Part shown: in pieces, positions 1 through 8,556 of the stretch | How positions within the stretch are numbered: the stretch's first letter is position 1 | Layout: each line of letters begins with the position of its first letter | From: Streptosporangiaceae bacterium | GTDB taxonomy: Bacteria > Actinomycetota > Actinomycetes > Streptosporangiales > Streptosporangiaceae | Direction: 5' to 3' | NCBI GenBank assembly: GCA_025964695.1 | Contig: JAOPYK010000203.1 | Coordinates: forward strand, 1 to 49,478 | DNA length: 49,478 nucleotides | Position numbers and translations under genes: made by a program | The notes under the pieces: model-generated | What the model was told of the DNA's origin: nothing | Database searches by the model: none | Seen by the model: only the letters and a program-made list of their open reading frames with translations

Positions 1-1136
1 GGCGTGACCCGCACCTCACCCAGCCGGACGGTCAGCCGCTCGGCCTCGGCGCGGACCGCCCCCTCGGCGTCGGCGCCCACGTCCTCCAGCAATCTGAGCA
101 CGATCTCCCCGTCGGGTCGCTGTGCCCAGCCGCCGACGATCCGGCCGCCCCACCAGATCGTCGGGCCGATGTTGCCGGTCCGGTCGAAGAGGGCGGGGCC
201 ATGGTCGCCGAGGTACCAGGAGCGCCCGGCCCAGCCCATCGCCGTCGGGTCGAGGCCGGGCAGCAGCGCCGTCCACGGCTCCGGTGACGGCACCGGCTCG
301 CAGTCGCCGGGAAGCACCAGGCCCGCGGCTCCGCCCAGGTCCACCTCGACCGGCTTGATCTCGGACAGAGCTCGTTTGACCTCCCCGGCGGTCCAGCCGG
401 TCCACCACTTGAGGTCGGCCGCCGTACCCGGTCCGTACGCGGCCAGCCAGTATCGGGCCAGTTGCACCCGCGCCGCGTCCGGGGACAGTTCGGCCATCCC
501 GCCGGGCAGCCAGGACTCGGCGGGCGACCATCGGTACTGGCTGCTGATCCAGGAACCCACCGGCCGGCCACGGACGATCTGGCCCTCCGCCGCGAGCACC
601 AGCAGGACCCGGCTGACGATGTTCTGGGTACCCTCGTACGGCTTGCCGCGGGCCAGCGTGATCTGGGTCCTCAGCCGGGGTTCGTCGGCGCTCAGCTGGG
701 CTCCAGTGGCCTCGCCCCGGACCTTCAGCGCCCGCAGCGTGGCCGCGTCGGTCTCACGCAGCCATCCGGCCACGTCGCCGTCCATGCCCGCCTCGACCAG
801 GAATCGCTCGGTGCGGAGCCGCTCCCTCGCGGCGATCACCAGTGTGCTCGCGGCATGGACGGCCGGTGCCAGCTCCACCGGCACCACGAACACGGTCCGG
901 CGCATACCCAGCATCCGCAGCAGCGCGCGGGTCCCGTACAGCGCCTCGTCGATGGCCGTCAGATCCGGGACCTTCATCCGCGCGGCGGCTGCCAGGTAGA
1001 CCGAGGCGGGATCGGTGCTGTGCAGCGCCACCAGATCACGGGCGATCTCCGCGACGTCGTCGGTCCGGGTGCTCTCGGCGAGCCGGTGGCGGACGCCCAG
1101 CCGGGCCCTCCGCTCCTCCACGCTTATCAGCCGCAT
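1..1136 (-). CDS. Winged-helix DNA-binding (AlkZ/YcaQ-like) protein, 3' end cut by window
   Basis: The minus frame is open from an ATG at 1136 to the left edge (378 codons seen), so only a short C-terminus is missing compared with the roughly 380-400 residues usual for this family. The N-terminus has the family pattern ARDLVALHSTDPASVYL, followed by RTVFVVP, and the C-terminal half has LLPGLDPTAMGW and WYLG, typical of the HTH_42 (AlkZ-like) winged-helix family. Known members include DNA glycosylases that unhook interstrand crosslinks (E. coli YcaQ, Streptomyces AlkZ); many actinobacterial paralogs are of unknown substrate. No resistance or biosynthetic cluster is adjacent, so a specific substrate cannot be named. 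The start is supported by a -10-like TAAAAT six bases upstream (leaderless). The glycosylase role is inferred from family only. Confidence 0.8.
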   Translation of the reverse strand, partial: MRLISVEERRARLGVRHRLAESTRTDDVAEIARDLVALHSTDPASVYLAAAARMKVPDLTAIDEALYGTRALLRMLGMRRTVFVVPVELAPAVHAASTLVIAARERLRTERFLVEAGMDGDVAGWLRETDAATLRALKVRGEATGAQLSADEPRLRTQITLARGKPYEGTQNIVSRVLLVLAAEGQIVRGRPVGSWISSQYRWSPAESWLPGGMAELSPDAARVQLARYWLAAYGPGTAADLKWWTGWTAGEVKRALSEIKPVEVDLGGAAGLVLPGDCEPVPSPEPWTALLPGLDPTAMGWAGRSWYLGDHGPALFDRTGNIGPTIWWGGRIVGGWAQRPDGEIVLRLLEDVGADAEGAVRAEAERLTVRLGEVRVT

Positions 1137-1142
1137 CGCCCG

Positions 1143-1148
1143 ATTTTA
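1143..1148 (-). promoter_or_regulatory. -10 box of a leaderless promoter (AlkZ-like gene)
   Basis: On the minus strand TAAAAT ends six bases before the ATG at 1136, so transcription would begin at or next to the start codon. No convincing -35 is seen. Confidence 0.45.
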
Positions 1149-1332
1149 TGGGTGGTCGACCCGAGCGGAGACGGCTGGGCATCACGTTCTCATCAGGAAA
1201 GGTCCATTCCGACGGGGCACAGATGGCCGAGCTGGCCCGTTTGATCGAGGCGGGCAGCTTGAGACGGCGTTACGAGAGTGAGGTTCCGGGAAGGATGTCC
1301 CGAGTCGTGCAACGTCGGCTGGGGAGATGACC

Positions 1333-2382
1333 ATGCGTGCGCTCACCCTCGTACCACTACAGGCCGGATCGCTGGCGGTGACCGACGTCCCCGATCCAGT
1401 GCCCGGGCCCGGGGAACTGCTCGTCGATGGGATCGCCCTCGGGGTGTGCGGGACCGACCGCGAGATCGCGGCCGGGGAGTATGGCTGGGCGCCGCCGGGT
1501 GAAGAGCGGCTGATCCTCGGGCACGAGTCGCTCGGAAGGGTGATCGAGGCCCCGGCCGGCAGTGGCTTCGCCGCCGGTGACCTGGTCGTGGGAATCGTCA
1601 GGCGCCCCGATCCCGAGCCATGCCAGGCCTGTGCCCGCGATGAGTTCGACATGTGCCGCAACGGCAAGTACGTCGAACGCGGCATCAAGCAGATCCACGG
1701 CTACGGCTCGCAGCGGTGGACCGTCGAGGCCGACTACGCCGTCCGGCTGGACCCCGGCCTGGAGAGCGTCGGCGTGTTGATGGAGCCGACCACCATCGTC
1801 GCCAAGGCCTGGGACCACATCGAGCGCATCGGCAATCGCGCGTGGTTCGGGCCGGAGCGGGTGCTGATCACGGGCGCCGGCCCGATCGGGCTGCTCGCCG
1901 CGCTGCTCGGCGTGCAACGTGGGCTGGAGGTCCATGTGCTGGACCGGGCGGAGTCGGGCATCAAGCCCAAGCTGGTCCAGGACCTCGGGGCCACCTACCA
2001 CACGGGCTCCATCCCGGATGTGGCCCGGCAGGCCCCGCCGGACATCATCATCGAGGCCACCGGCGCCCCGGAGCTCGTACTGGCCTCCATGGACAACACC
2101 GCCGCCGCCGGCATCGTCTGCCTCACCGGTGTCTCCAGCATGGGCCGTCAGGTCAGCTTCGACGTGGGTGCGGTCAACCGGGACATCGTGCTGGAGAACG
2201 ATGTGATCTTCGGCTCGGTCAACGCCAACCGGCGCCACTACGAGATGGGAGCGGACGCGCTCGCCAAGGCCGATCGCTCCTGGCTGGAGGGCCTCATCAC
2301 CCGACGGCACCCGCTCGAGGAGGCGGTCGAGGCGCTCGCCGGCCGGTCAAGTGAGGTCAAGACGGTGATCGATCTCACCTGA
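1333..2382 (+). CDS. Glucose 1-dehydrogenase-like zinc-dependent MDR oxidoreductase
   Basis: A 349-residue medium-chain dehydrogenase of the archaeal-type glucose/aldose dehydrogenase group. Residues 38-42 (VCGTD) give catalytic-zinc Cys39, GHE at 63-65 gives the next ligands, and MEP at 150-152 carries the conserved Glu. The structural-zinc lobe (PCQACARDEFDMC) has only Cys97, Cys100 and Cys108, one Cys fewer than classical MDR enzymes. The Rossmann motif GAGPIG is at 181-186, with Asp204-Arg205 after the second strand. The C-terminus (NANRRHYEMGADAL) matches the Glu_dehyd_C domain. I chose ATG 1333 over 1327 because GGGGAG at 1321-1326 abuts 1327 but is six bases from 1333, and MRAL is the usual family N-terminus. 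The gene is monocistronic; the true sugar substrate is not deducible. Confidence 0.85.
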   Translation: MRALTLVPLQAGSLAVTDVPDPVPGPGELLVDGIALGVCGTDREIAAGEYGWAPPGEERLILGHESLGRVIEAPAGSGFAAGDLVVGIVRRPDPEPCQACARDEFDMCRNGKYVERGIKQIHGYGSQRWTVEADYAVRLDPGLESVGVLMEPTTIVAKAWDHIERIGNRAWFGPERVLITGAGPIGLLAALLGVQRGLEVHVLDRAESGIKPKLVQDLGATYHTGSIPDVARQAPPDIIIEATGAPELVLASMDNTAAAGIVCLTGVSSMGRQVSFDVGAVNRDIVLENDVIFGSVNANRRHYEMGADALAKADRSWLEGLITRRHPLEEAVEALAGRSSEVKTVIDLT

Positions 2383-2388
2383 CCGCCG

Positions 2389-2718
2389 TCAGCCCGCCTG
2401 CGAGAGCTTGACGACCACCTGCTTCGAGGTGACCGACTGGACCGAGACGTTGAAGCCGTCCACCGACGCCTGCCCGCCGGTCGGTACCGTCACCGGCCGG
2501 CCCGCGATCTTCACGGTCACCAGGTCGTTCCGCACCCCGACCAGTTCGGCCTTGACACCGAGGATGGAGGCGTTGGCCTGGACACCCCGGTCGAAGGTCA
2601 CCGTGCAGGAGTTGAGCGAGCAGTTGGTGCCCGCGCCGCCGGCACTGCACGCGGCGGTCCCGAAGGCCAGTGCCAGTACGGGCAGCGCCGCGGCCAGGCG
2701 GCGGGTGGGGGAGATCAT
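2389..2718 (-). CDS. Small secreted lipoprotein of unknown function
   Basis: A 109-residue protein with an N-terminal Arg pair, a hydrophobic stretch at about 8-20 and a lipobox-like GTAAC ending at Cys24, so it is probably exported and lipidated by Lgt (which is encoded in this window). The mature part has two further cysteines (Cys33, Cys38; TNCSLNSC) and a beta-rich, Val/Thr-rich sequence with no family I recognise. It lies convergent to the MDR gene (6 bp apart) and 56 bp downstream of the repeat-protein gene on the same strand, but has its own leaderless promoter. The lipoprotein call is well supported; function is unknown. Confidence 0.75.
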   Translation of the reverse strand: MISPTRRLAAALPVLALAFGTAACSAGGAGTNCSLNSCTVTFDRGVQANASILGVKAELVGVRNDLVTVKIAGRPVTVPTGGQASVDGFNVSVQSVTSKQVVVKLSQAG

Positions 2719-2724
2719 GGGTCG

Positions 2725-2730
2725 AGTCTA
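2725..2730 (-). promoter_or_regulatory. -10 box of a leaderless promoter (small lipoprotein)
   Basis: On the minus strand TAGACT is followed by CGACCC and then the ATG at 2718, the same 6-nt spacing seen at other genes in the window. Confidence 0.5.
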
Positions 2731-2774
2731 GGGGCGGCCCCGCACAGGGGCCGATCGCCTGCCGGGGGGCCGCC

Positions 2775-4016
2775 TCAGCGCGTGGTGGCCAGCCGGGTGC
2801 CCGCGGCGGTCCACACGGTGGGGTCCTCGGCGGCGTCGGTTCGCAGCCGCTGCAGGCGCAGCCGGGTGTCATCGGTCAGCGGGCTCGACTGCGCGGCGAT
2901 CTGGCGCACGTCGTCCTCGCAGTCCCACAGTCCCTCGGTCGTGTAGGACTCTGCGGTGTGCGGGGCCGTCCGGATCAGCGCCGTCAGCAGGCGTGATCGC
3001 AGATAGGCGTAGGGGGACTCGGTCCACGTGGTCTTGAGCAGGGGTACTGCCTCGCCCGCCCGGAGCCTGCCGAGCCCTTCGATCGAGCCGGCCGCCGCGC
3101 GCCAGTCCTCCTTGCCGACCGACCGGTGCAGGTCGTTCAGCAGTGCCGGGACGTCCTGGTGGGTGCCGAATCTCGCCAGGATGCCGATGCCCAGATTCTC
3201 GCAGCCCGGCGACTGCCTGGCCCAGACCCGGGCCCGTGGGAGGGCCAGCGGGCCGAGATCGCGGATCGCGTGACAGACGGCGCTGCCCTGCCTGCCGTGA
3301 CTGGGCAGGAGTTCCTCGGCGAGATCCAGGAGGGCGGGGTGGCGTCTGCGGCCCAGCTCCAGGATCGCCGCGACCGCCTCGTCGTCGGGCCGGCGGGCCT
3401 GCTCGAGAAGCTCGGAGTCCGACCGGGTGGACTGGTCGGGCTCCCGGTGGTGCTGACGCCCGCCGGTACGCCGCCGTACCGCCTCCGCGATGCGCGGATG
3501 GTGCGCCGCCCAGTCCTGGATCACCGGATTGTCCGGGTCGTTGACCAGCCAGTGCAGGTCGTCGTCCTCACAGCGGGCGACGACGACCTCCGCCAGCCCC
3601 TGGGTGAGGGACGGTTCGCCGAGGTCGGTGAGCGCGTTGAGCGCCTCGTACCAGTTCTCCCCCTCGAGGGCGTAGCGGCGCAGCGGCTCGGCCGCCTCCC
3701 GCCGGCTCAGCCGGACCAGATCCGCCAGCACGTCGATCGTGAGGGAGGTCCGCCACTCGTCACCGTCGATCAGATCATCCGCGTTGAACAAGTGGTCGGC
3801 CAGGGGTTCGCAGGACACCTCGAGATCCACCATGAGCCGCGCGTAGTACAGGCTGCGCGACTCGACCTGGCGGTCCCACCGTGGATCACGGCGTACGCAC
3901 TCGTAGACGAGTTCACCCGCGCCCGGTACCTGGGCCGCCCGCCGGGCGGCCCGTCCCAGGCCTCGTTGCAGCTGTCCGAGCAGCGTGCCCGCTGATTGCA
4001 TCACGACGTCGTCCAC
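2775..4016 (-). CDS. HEAT-like helical-repeat protein, unknown function
   Basis: A protein of about 413 residues without signal peptide or membrane segment. It is rich in alternating amphipathic helices with repeated patterns such as AILELGRRRHPALLDLAEELL, VPALLNDL and AVPLLKTTW (about 30-residue spacing), which suggests a HEAT/Armadillo-like solenoid and hence protein-protein interaction. No catalytic motif is visible. The start is uncertain: GTG 4016 lies six bases after a -10-like CATCCT and is preferred; ATG 4001 is the alternative, and an upstream ATG at 4052 has no support. It follows the TIGR03085 gene on the same strand after 92-107 bp. Confidence 0.7.
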   Translation of the reverse strand: MDDVVMQSAGTLLGQLQRGLGRAARRAAQVPGAGELVYECVRRDPRWDRQVESRSLYYARLMVDLEVSCEPLADHLFNADDLIDGDEWRTSLTIDVLADLVRLSRREAAEPLRRYALEGENWYEALNALTDLGEPSLTQGLAEVVVARCEDDDLHWLVNDPDNPVIQDWAAHHPRIAEAVRRRTGGRQHHREPDQSTRSDSELLEQARRPDDEAVAAILELGRRRHPALLDLAEELLPSHGRQGSAVCHAIRDLGPLALPRARVWARQSPGCENLGIGILARFGTHQDVPALLNDLHRSVGKEDWRAAAGSIEGLGRLRAGEAVPLLKTTWTESPYAYLRSRLLTALIRTAPHTAESYTTEGLWDCEDDVRQIAAQSSPLTDDTRLRLQRLRTDAAEDPTVWTAAGTRLATTR

Positions 4017-4022
4017 TCCAGC

Positions 4023-4052
4023 AGGATGCGCACTCGACCTCAAAACGGGCAA
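4023..4052 (-). promoter_or_regulatory. Promoter of the HEAT-like gene
   Basis: On the minus strand a -35-like TTGCCC (4052-4047) is followed after 18 nt by CATCCT (4028-4023), then 6 nt, then GTG 4016. It is a leaderless arrangement with a recognisable -35. Confidence 0.4.
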
Positions 4053-4108
4053 GTCCTTTGTCCGCCCGGTTGCGAACGGGGCCGCCCCCGGAGGGTGCGA
4101 CCCGGTGC

Positions 4109-4777
4109 TCAGGGACCCCAGTCGGCGGCGCCGAGGGCGGCCACCGCGTCCGCCTCACCGGTGAAGCGGACCCGGGCGACGTCGGTCCGGCCGTTCACCC
4201 ACAGCACCAGTTCGCTCACCGGGCCGTGCACCCGGGCACGCCTGGCCCCCTTGCTCACCCGGAAGGTCTGGCCGTCAGGCCGTACCAGGGTGACCTCGGC
4301 CGGCACCTTGCGCATGATGAAGCGGGCAGGCCGCAGCCGGCGCCACAGCAGATCCTCGATGGCGGCGGGCAGCTCACGCGGGTCCCAGCCAGGCTGGGAG
4401 CGCAGCACGTCCTCGTGATGGACGAAGTACTCGAGGGTGTTGAGCAGGGAGTCCATCCCCGGCGGAGCGTAGACCGACCAGCGCGGCGGCCCCTGCCGGA
4501 CCCGGCTGACCAGCTGGGGAAAGGCGATAGTCTCCTTCGCGCGGCGGCGTACCCGCTCGGTGAGCCCGGCGAGCCGCCGGATCACCAGGCCGGGGGCGGC
4601 GTCCGGCCGGTGCTCACGCACCAGCAGGTGCGCGGCGAGGTCGCCCGTCGTCCAGCCCGCGCACTGGGTCGGCGCGTCCGGCCCCAGCCGCAGCATCAGG
4701 TCGCACAGGGCCAGCCGCTCCACCTTGGCGGGGTGCAGCGGCTTGCCGGTCAGGCCTGGATCATGGGAGTCGCTCAC
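4109..4777 (-). CDS. TIGR03085 family protein (DinB/maleylpyruvate isomerase-like fold)
   Basis: A 222-residue soluble protein. The N-terminal half has the pattern of the mycothiol-dependent MDMPI/DinB-like helical bundle (CAGWTTGDLAAHLLVREHRPD with conserved His), the middle has YFVHHEDVLR, and the C-terminus ends in a domain with ELVLWVNGR and VRFTGE. This is the actinobacterial family TIGR03085, commonly encoded near hisF/hisI, which agrees with hisI 4.5 kb away. The function is unknown; a metal site from the three His residues is plausible by homology to DinB-like proteins. GTG 4777 is chosen over the ATG at 4861 because a -10 TACCAT lies six bases upstream and because the longer form would invade the divergent ABC promoter. 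Confidence 0.8.
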   Translation of the reverse strand: MSDSHDPGLTGKPLHPAKVERLALCDLMLRLGPDAPTQCAGWTTGDLAAHLLVREHRPDAAPGLVIRRLAGLTERVRRRAKETIAFPQLVSRVRQGPPRWSVYAPPGMDSLLNTLEYFVHHEDVLRSQPGWDPRELPAAIEDLLWRRLRPARFIMRKVPAEVTLVRPDGQTFRVSKGARRARVHGPVSELVLWVNGRTDVARVRFTGEADAVAALGAADWGP

Positions 4778-4783
4778 CCCGTG

Positions 4784-4789
4784 ATGGTA
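4784..4789 (-). promoter_or_regulatory. -10 box of a leaderless promoter (TIGR03085 gene)
   Basis: On the minus strand TACCAT is followed by CACGGG and then GTG 4777. This spacing decides the start codon. Confidence 0.45.
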
Positions 4790-4876
4790 GGCGTACGCCG
4801 CCCCGTCGGGAATATTTCGTCCCTCGGGGATGGTAGGCATGGAGGACTTTGCAAACAGCATCTACAGGAGGATTTC

Positions 4877-6754
4877 GTGGCTCAAAGGGGGAAAGCCCGC
4901 ACCCTACGCGCCGGACTCGGGATTCTCTGGATCGCCGTCAAAGCCGAGCCGCGGGTGTTCGCACTCTCGGTGGCGGCCAGCGGTCTGTACGCCCTGATGA
5001 CCGTCGGCACCGCCTGGGTTCTCGGCCGGGCCACGCAGAACGTGGTGCTGCCGGCCTTCCGCGACGGCCGCACCACAGCGGGCGCCCTCACCGCGGTCGC
5101 GCTGGCGATCATGGGTGTGGCCCTGCTCAAGGCCCTGGGCGTCGGCGGGCGCCGCTTCTACGCCGGGATCATGCAGTACCGGCTCCAGGCCTCCTACCGG
5201 CGCGCGGTCACCCGGCAGTACCTCAAACTGCCCCTGGCCTGGCATCACCGCCACCCCACCGGCCAGCTGCTGTCCAACGCCAACGCCGACGTCGAGGCGA
5301 TCTGGGCGCCCATCGCGCCGTTCCCGATGGCCGTCGGCGTGATCTTCATGCTGGTCATCGCCGCCGTCTCGATCCTGCTCACCGACGTCATGGTGGCCAT
5401 CATCGGCTTCCTGGTCTTCCCCGCGGTCGCCCTCCTCAACGTCGTGTACCAGCGCAGGCTGTCCCCGATCGCGACCCGCGCCCAGCAGCTGCGCGCGGAG
5501 GTGAGCGAGGTCGCGCACGAGAGCTTCGAGGGCGGCCTGGTGGTCAAGACCCTCGGACGGGAGGCGTCGGAGACCGAGCGGTTCGCCGCCAGCTCCCGTG
5601 AGCTGCGTGACGCGAACATCGCGGTGGGCCGGGTCCGGGGGCTCTTCGATCCGCTCCTCGAGATCCTGCCCAGCCTCGGCGTGCTGGCCGTGCTCCTGGT
5701 CGGCTCGGTCCGTTTGGAGCACGGCGCGATGACGGCGGGCGACCTCGTCCACGTGGCCTACCTGTTCACCCTGCTGGCCTGGCCAATCCGGGCACTCGGC
5801 TGGGTGCTGGCCGAGATGCCGCGCAGCGTGGTCGGCTGGGACCGGGTCCGGGGCGTCCTCGACGCCTCCGGCTCGCTGCCGTACGGAACCGGGACACTGG
5901 ACGGAAAGGCGCCCGCCACGCTGGAGGTGCGGAACGTCCGCTTCGGCTACGGCGAGAGCACGGTCCTGCACGAGGTGAGCTTCGCCGCCGAACCCGGCCG
6001 TACGGTGGCGGTGGTCGGCCCCACCGGGTCGGGCAAGTCCACGCTGACCAGCCTGCTCGTCCGGCTCGTCGACCCGGCCGCCGGCACGGTGCTGCTGGAC
6101 GGGATCGACGCCCGTGACGTACGCCAGGGCGGTCTCTCAGTGGCCGCGGCGCTCGTCCCGCAGCAGACCTTCCTGTTCGACGACACGGTGCGCGGCAACG
6201 TCACCCTTGGCGTGGACCTCCCCGACGAGCAGGTGTGGGAGGCGCTGCGGCGCGCCCAGGCCGACGGCTTCGTCGCGGCCCTTCCGGACGGGCTCGACAC
6301 CCGGGTGGGGGAGCGGGGAGCCACCCTGTCCGGCGGTCAGCGGCAGCGCCTGGCCCTGGCACGCGCGCTGGTCCGCCGGCCCCGCCTCCTCGTCCTGGAC
6401 GACGCGACCTCCAGCGTCGACTCGCAGGTGGAGGCACGGATCCTGCAGGGCCTGCGCGATGCCCAGTCACGCGAGGACGGCGCCACCGTGGTGGTCGTGG
6501 CCTACCGCAAGGCCACGATCGCGCTGGCGGACGAAGTGGTCTACATCGAGCACGGCCGGGTCCTCGACCGCGGACCGCACCATGAGCTGGTGGAGCGGTC
6601 CGAGGGCTATCGCAACCTGGTCAACGCCTACGAACGCGCCGAGGCCGAACGCGCCGAGGCCGCGCGGGCAGATCTCGCCACCGGCCCCGAGACCGATACC
6701 GATACCGGCCTCGGCTCCGGGGCGATCGACTCCACCGAAGAGGCCGTCGCTTGA
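4877..6754 (+). CDS. ABC exporter half-transporter 1 (degenerate Walker B and H-loop)
   Basis: A 625-residue type IV exporter subunit: six-helix membrane domain in roughly residues 20-315, nucleotide-binding domain from about 350. Walker A GPTGSGKST is at 381-389, the Q-loop in LVPQQTF, and the signature LSGGQ is canonical at 484-488. Walker B is LLVLDDAT, so the catalytic Glu is Asp509, and the H-loop His is Tyr543 (VVAYRKAT). These substitutions mark a non-hydrolysing site. GTG 4877 follows an excellent AGGAGG (4866-4871). The stop overlaps the next gene by 4 bp (TTGA). The two proteins almost certainly form a heterodimer in the inner membrane. Substrate is unknown; lipid, peptide or drug export are all possible. 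The C-terminal tail (about 595-625) is Ala/Glu/Thr/Asp-rich and unstructured. Confidence 0.92.
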   Translation: MAQRGKARTLRAGLGILWIAVKAEPRVFALSVAASGLYALMTVGTAWVLGRATQNVVLPAFRDGRTTAGALTAVALAIMGVALLKALGVGGRRFYAGIMQYRLQASYRRAVTRQYLKLPLAWHHRHPTGQLLSNANADVEAIWAPIAPFPMAVGVIFMLVIAAVSILLTDVMVAIIGFLVFPAVALLNVVYQRRLSPIATRAQQLRAEVSEVAHESFEGGLVVKTLGREASETERFAASSRELRDANIAVGRVRGLFDPLLEILPSLGVLAVLLVGSVRLEHGAMTAGDLVHVAYLFTLLAWPIRALGWVLAEMPRSVVGWDRVRGVLDASGSLPYGTGTLDGKAPATLEVRNVRFGYGESTVLHEVSFAAEPGRTVAVVGPTGSGKSTLTSLLVRLVDPAAGTVLLDGIDARDVRQGGLSVAAALVPQQTFLFDDTVRGNVTLGVDLPDEQVWEALRRAQADGFVAALPDGLDTRVGERGATLSGGQRQRLALARALVRRPRLLVLDDATSSVDSQVEARILQGLRDAQSREDGATVVVVAYRKATIALADEVVYIEHGRVLDRGPHHELVERSEGYRNLVNAYERAEAERAEAARADLATGPETDTDTGLGSGAIDSTEEAVA

Positions 6755-8556
6755 CCACACTCACTTCAGAACCCGGCACGGGCCTCGACGACGCCGCCCG
6801 CACCGAGCCCGCGCTCAGCACGCTGCGCCGCGGGCTGCGGCTGACCCCCGAGTTCCGCACCGGGCTGGCCGGCACGCTCGCGCTGGCCCTGGCGGCCACC
6901 GCCGGCCGGGTCGTGGTGCCCGTGGCGGTGCAGCAGACGATCGACCGCGGGCTGACCGTCCCCGGCGGCCCGGACCTGGCTTTCGTCCGCATCGCCGTGC
7001 TGGTGTGCGCGCTGGTCGTGCTGGCCACCGCCGCGTGCGCGTACGCCATGAACGTCCGCCTGTACACCAGTACCGAGTCGGGGCTGGCGTCGCTGCGGAT
7101 CAGGGCGTTCCGGCACGTCCATGACCTGTCCATGCTCACCCAGAGCGGTGAACGGCGGGGCGCCCTGGTCTCCCGGGTCACCAGTGATGTCGACCAGATC
7201 AGCCAGTTCATGCAGTGGGGCGGGCTGATGATCATCGTGTCCCTGGGACAGCTGGTGGTGGCCAGCGTGCTCATGCTGGTCTACTCCTGGCCGCTGGCCC
7301 TGCTGGTCTGGGTGTCGTTCGTGCCGCTGACCCTGGCCCTGCGCCGGTTCCAGCGGCTGGTCTCCGCCGCCTACATGGGGGTGCGGGAGCGCGTCGGCGA
7401 CCTGCTGGCCGCCGTCAGCGAGTCGGTCGTCGGCGCCTCGGTCATCCGCGCCTACGGCGCCGAGGCGCGCACCGCCCGCCGCGTCGACGAGGCCGTCGAG
7501 CGCTATCGCAGTGCCCAGACCCGGGCCCAGGCGCTGGTCGCCCTCACCTTTCCCGCCAGCGAGCTGGTGGCCGCGATCGCCACCGCCGGTGTGGTCGTGG
7601 CCGGCACCATGCTCGGCATCGGCGGCCGGCTGACCGCCGGCGAACTGATCGCCTTCCTCTTCCTGGTCACCCTGTTCGTGAGCCCCATGCAGACCGCCAC
7701 CGAGGTGCTCAACGACGCGCAGAACGCGATCGCCGGCTGGCGCCGGGTGCTGAGCGTGCTCGATACCGAGCCCGACGTCGCGGACCCGGGCGATGACGGT
7801 GTCGAACTGCCCCGCGGCCCGATCGAGATCTTGTTCCAGGACGTCGGCTTCGCCTATCCCGGCGGCCCGCCGGTGCTGCACGGGATCACGGCCGGCATCG
7901 CGCGGCGCAGCCGGGTCGCGGTCGTCGGTGAGACCGGATCCGGCAAGACGACCTTCGCCAAGCTGCTCACCCGGCTCATGGATCCGGTCTCCGGCCGGGT
8001 GCTCGTCGACGGGGTGCCGCTCGACACGGTCCGGTTCTCCTCGCTGCGGGAGCGGATCGTGATGGTCCCGCAGGACGGCTTCCTCTTCGACGCCTCGCTG
8101 GCCGACAACGTCCGTTACGGCAGGCCGGACGCCACCGACGAGGACCTGCTCCTGGCCTTCACCGAGCTGGGACTGGCGGACTGGCTCGACGGGCTGGCGA
8201 ACGGGCTCCACACGCCGGTCGGGCAGCGCGGGGAGTCGCTGTCGGCGGGGGAACGGCAGCTCGTCGCGCTGGCCCGCGCCTATATCGCCGATCCGGATCT
8301 GCTGGTCCTGGACGAGGCCACCTCGGCCGTCGACCCGGCCACCGAGGTCCGTATCCAGCGCGCCCTCGACGGGGTCACCCGGGGTCGTACGGCCATCTCG
8401 ATCGCGCACCGGCTCTCGACCGCCGAGTCCGCCGACGAGGTGATCGTGTTCGACCGGGGCCGGATCGTCCAGCGCGGCGCCCATGCGGATCTCGTCGCCG
8501 AACCCGGGATCTACGCCGATCTCCATGGTTCATGGGCCGCACAGCGGCGTATCTGA
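6751..8556 (+). CDS. ABC exporter half-transporter 2 (catalytic site competent, degenerate signature)
   Basis: A 601-residue partner of the preceding gene, started from TTG 6751 inside the TTGA overlap with GAAGAGG upstream. The membrane domain occupies about residues 30-330. In the ATPase domain Walker A GETGSGKT is at 393-400, Walker B LLVLDEAT gives catalytic Glu522, and the H-loop His553 (IAHRLST) is intact, but the signature is LSAGE (497-501) in place of LSGGQ. Pairing this protein's Walker motifs with the partner's LSGGQ gives one competent ATP site; the other combination is degenerate, as in known heterodimeric exporters (TM287/288, BmrCD). The operon has only these two genes, without a regulator, and substrate cannot be inferred. 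Confidence 0.92.
   Translation: MTTLTSEPGTGLDDAARTEPALSTLRRGLRLTPEFRTGLAGTLALALAATAGRVVVPVAVQQTIDRGLTVPGGPDLAFVRIAVLVCALVVLATAACAYAMNVRLYTSTESGLASLRIRAFRHVHDLSMLTQSGERRGALVSRVTSDVDQISQFMQWGGLMIIVSLGQLVVASVLMLVYSWPLALLVWVSFVPLTLALRRFQRLVSAAYMGVRERVGDLLAAVSESVVGASVIRAYGAEARTARRVDEAVERYRSAQTRAQALVALTFPASELVAAIATAGVVVAGTMLGIGGRLTAGELIAFLFLVTLFVSPMQTATEVLNDAQNAIAGWRRVLSVLDTEPDVADPGDDGVELPRGPIEILFQDVGFAYPGGPPVLHGITAGIARRSRVAVVGETGSGKTTFAKLLTRLMDPVSGRVLVDGVPLDTVRFSSLRERIVMVPQDGFLFDASLADNVRYGRPDATDEDLLLAFTELGLADWLDGLANGLHTPVGQRGESLSAGERQLVALARAYIADPDLLVLDEATSAVDPATEVRIQRALDGVTRGRTAISIAHRLSTAESADEVIVFDRGRIVQRGAHADLVAEPGIYADLHGSWAAQRRI

Noticed and set aside
4-999. 331-codon plus-strand frame at the left edge
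   Set aside because: The minus strand has the AlkZ-like protein motifs; the plus product is Ser/Arg-rich noise.
6766-8526. 586-codon open frame antisense to the second ABC gene
   Set aside because: It is Gly/His/Gln/Arg-rich noise opposite a full ABC transporter.
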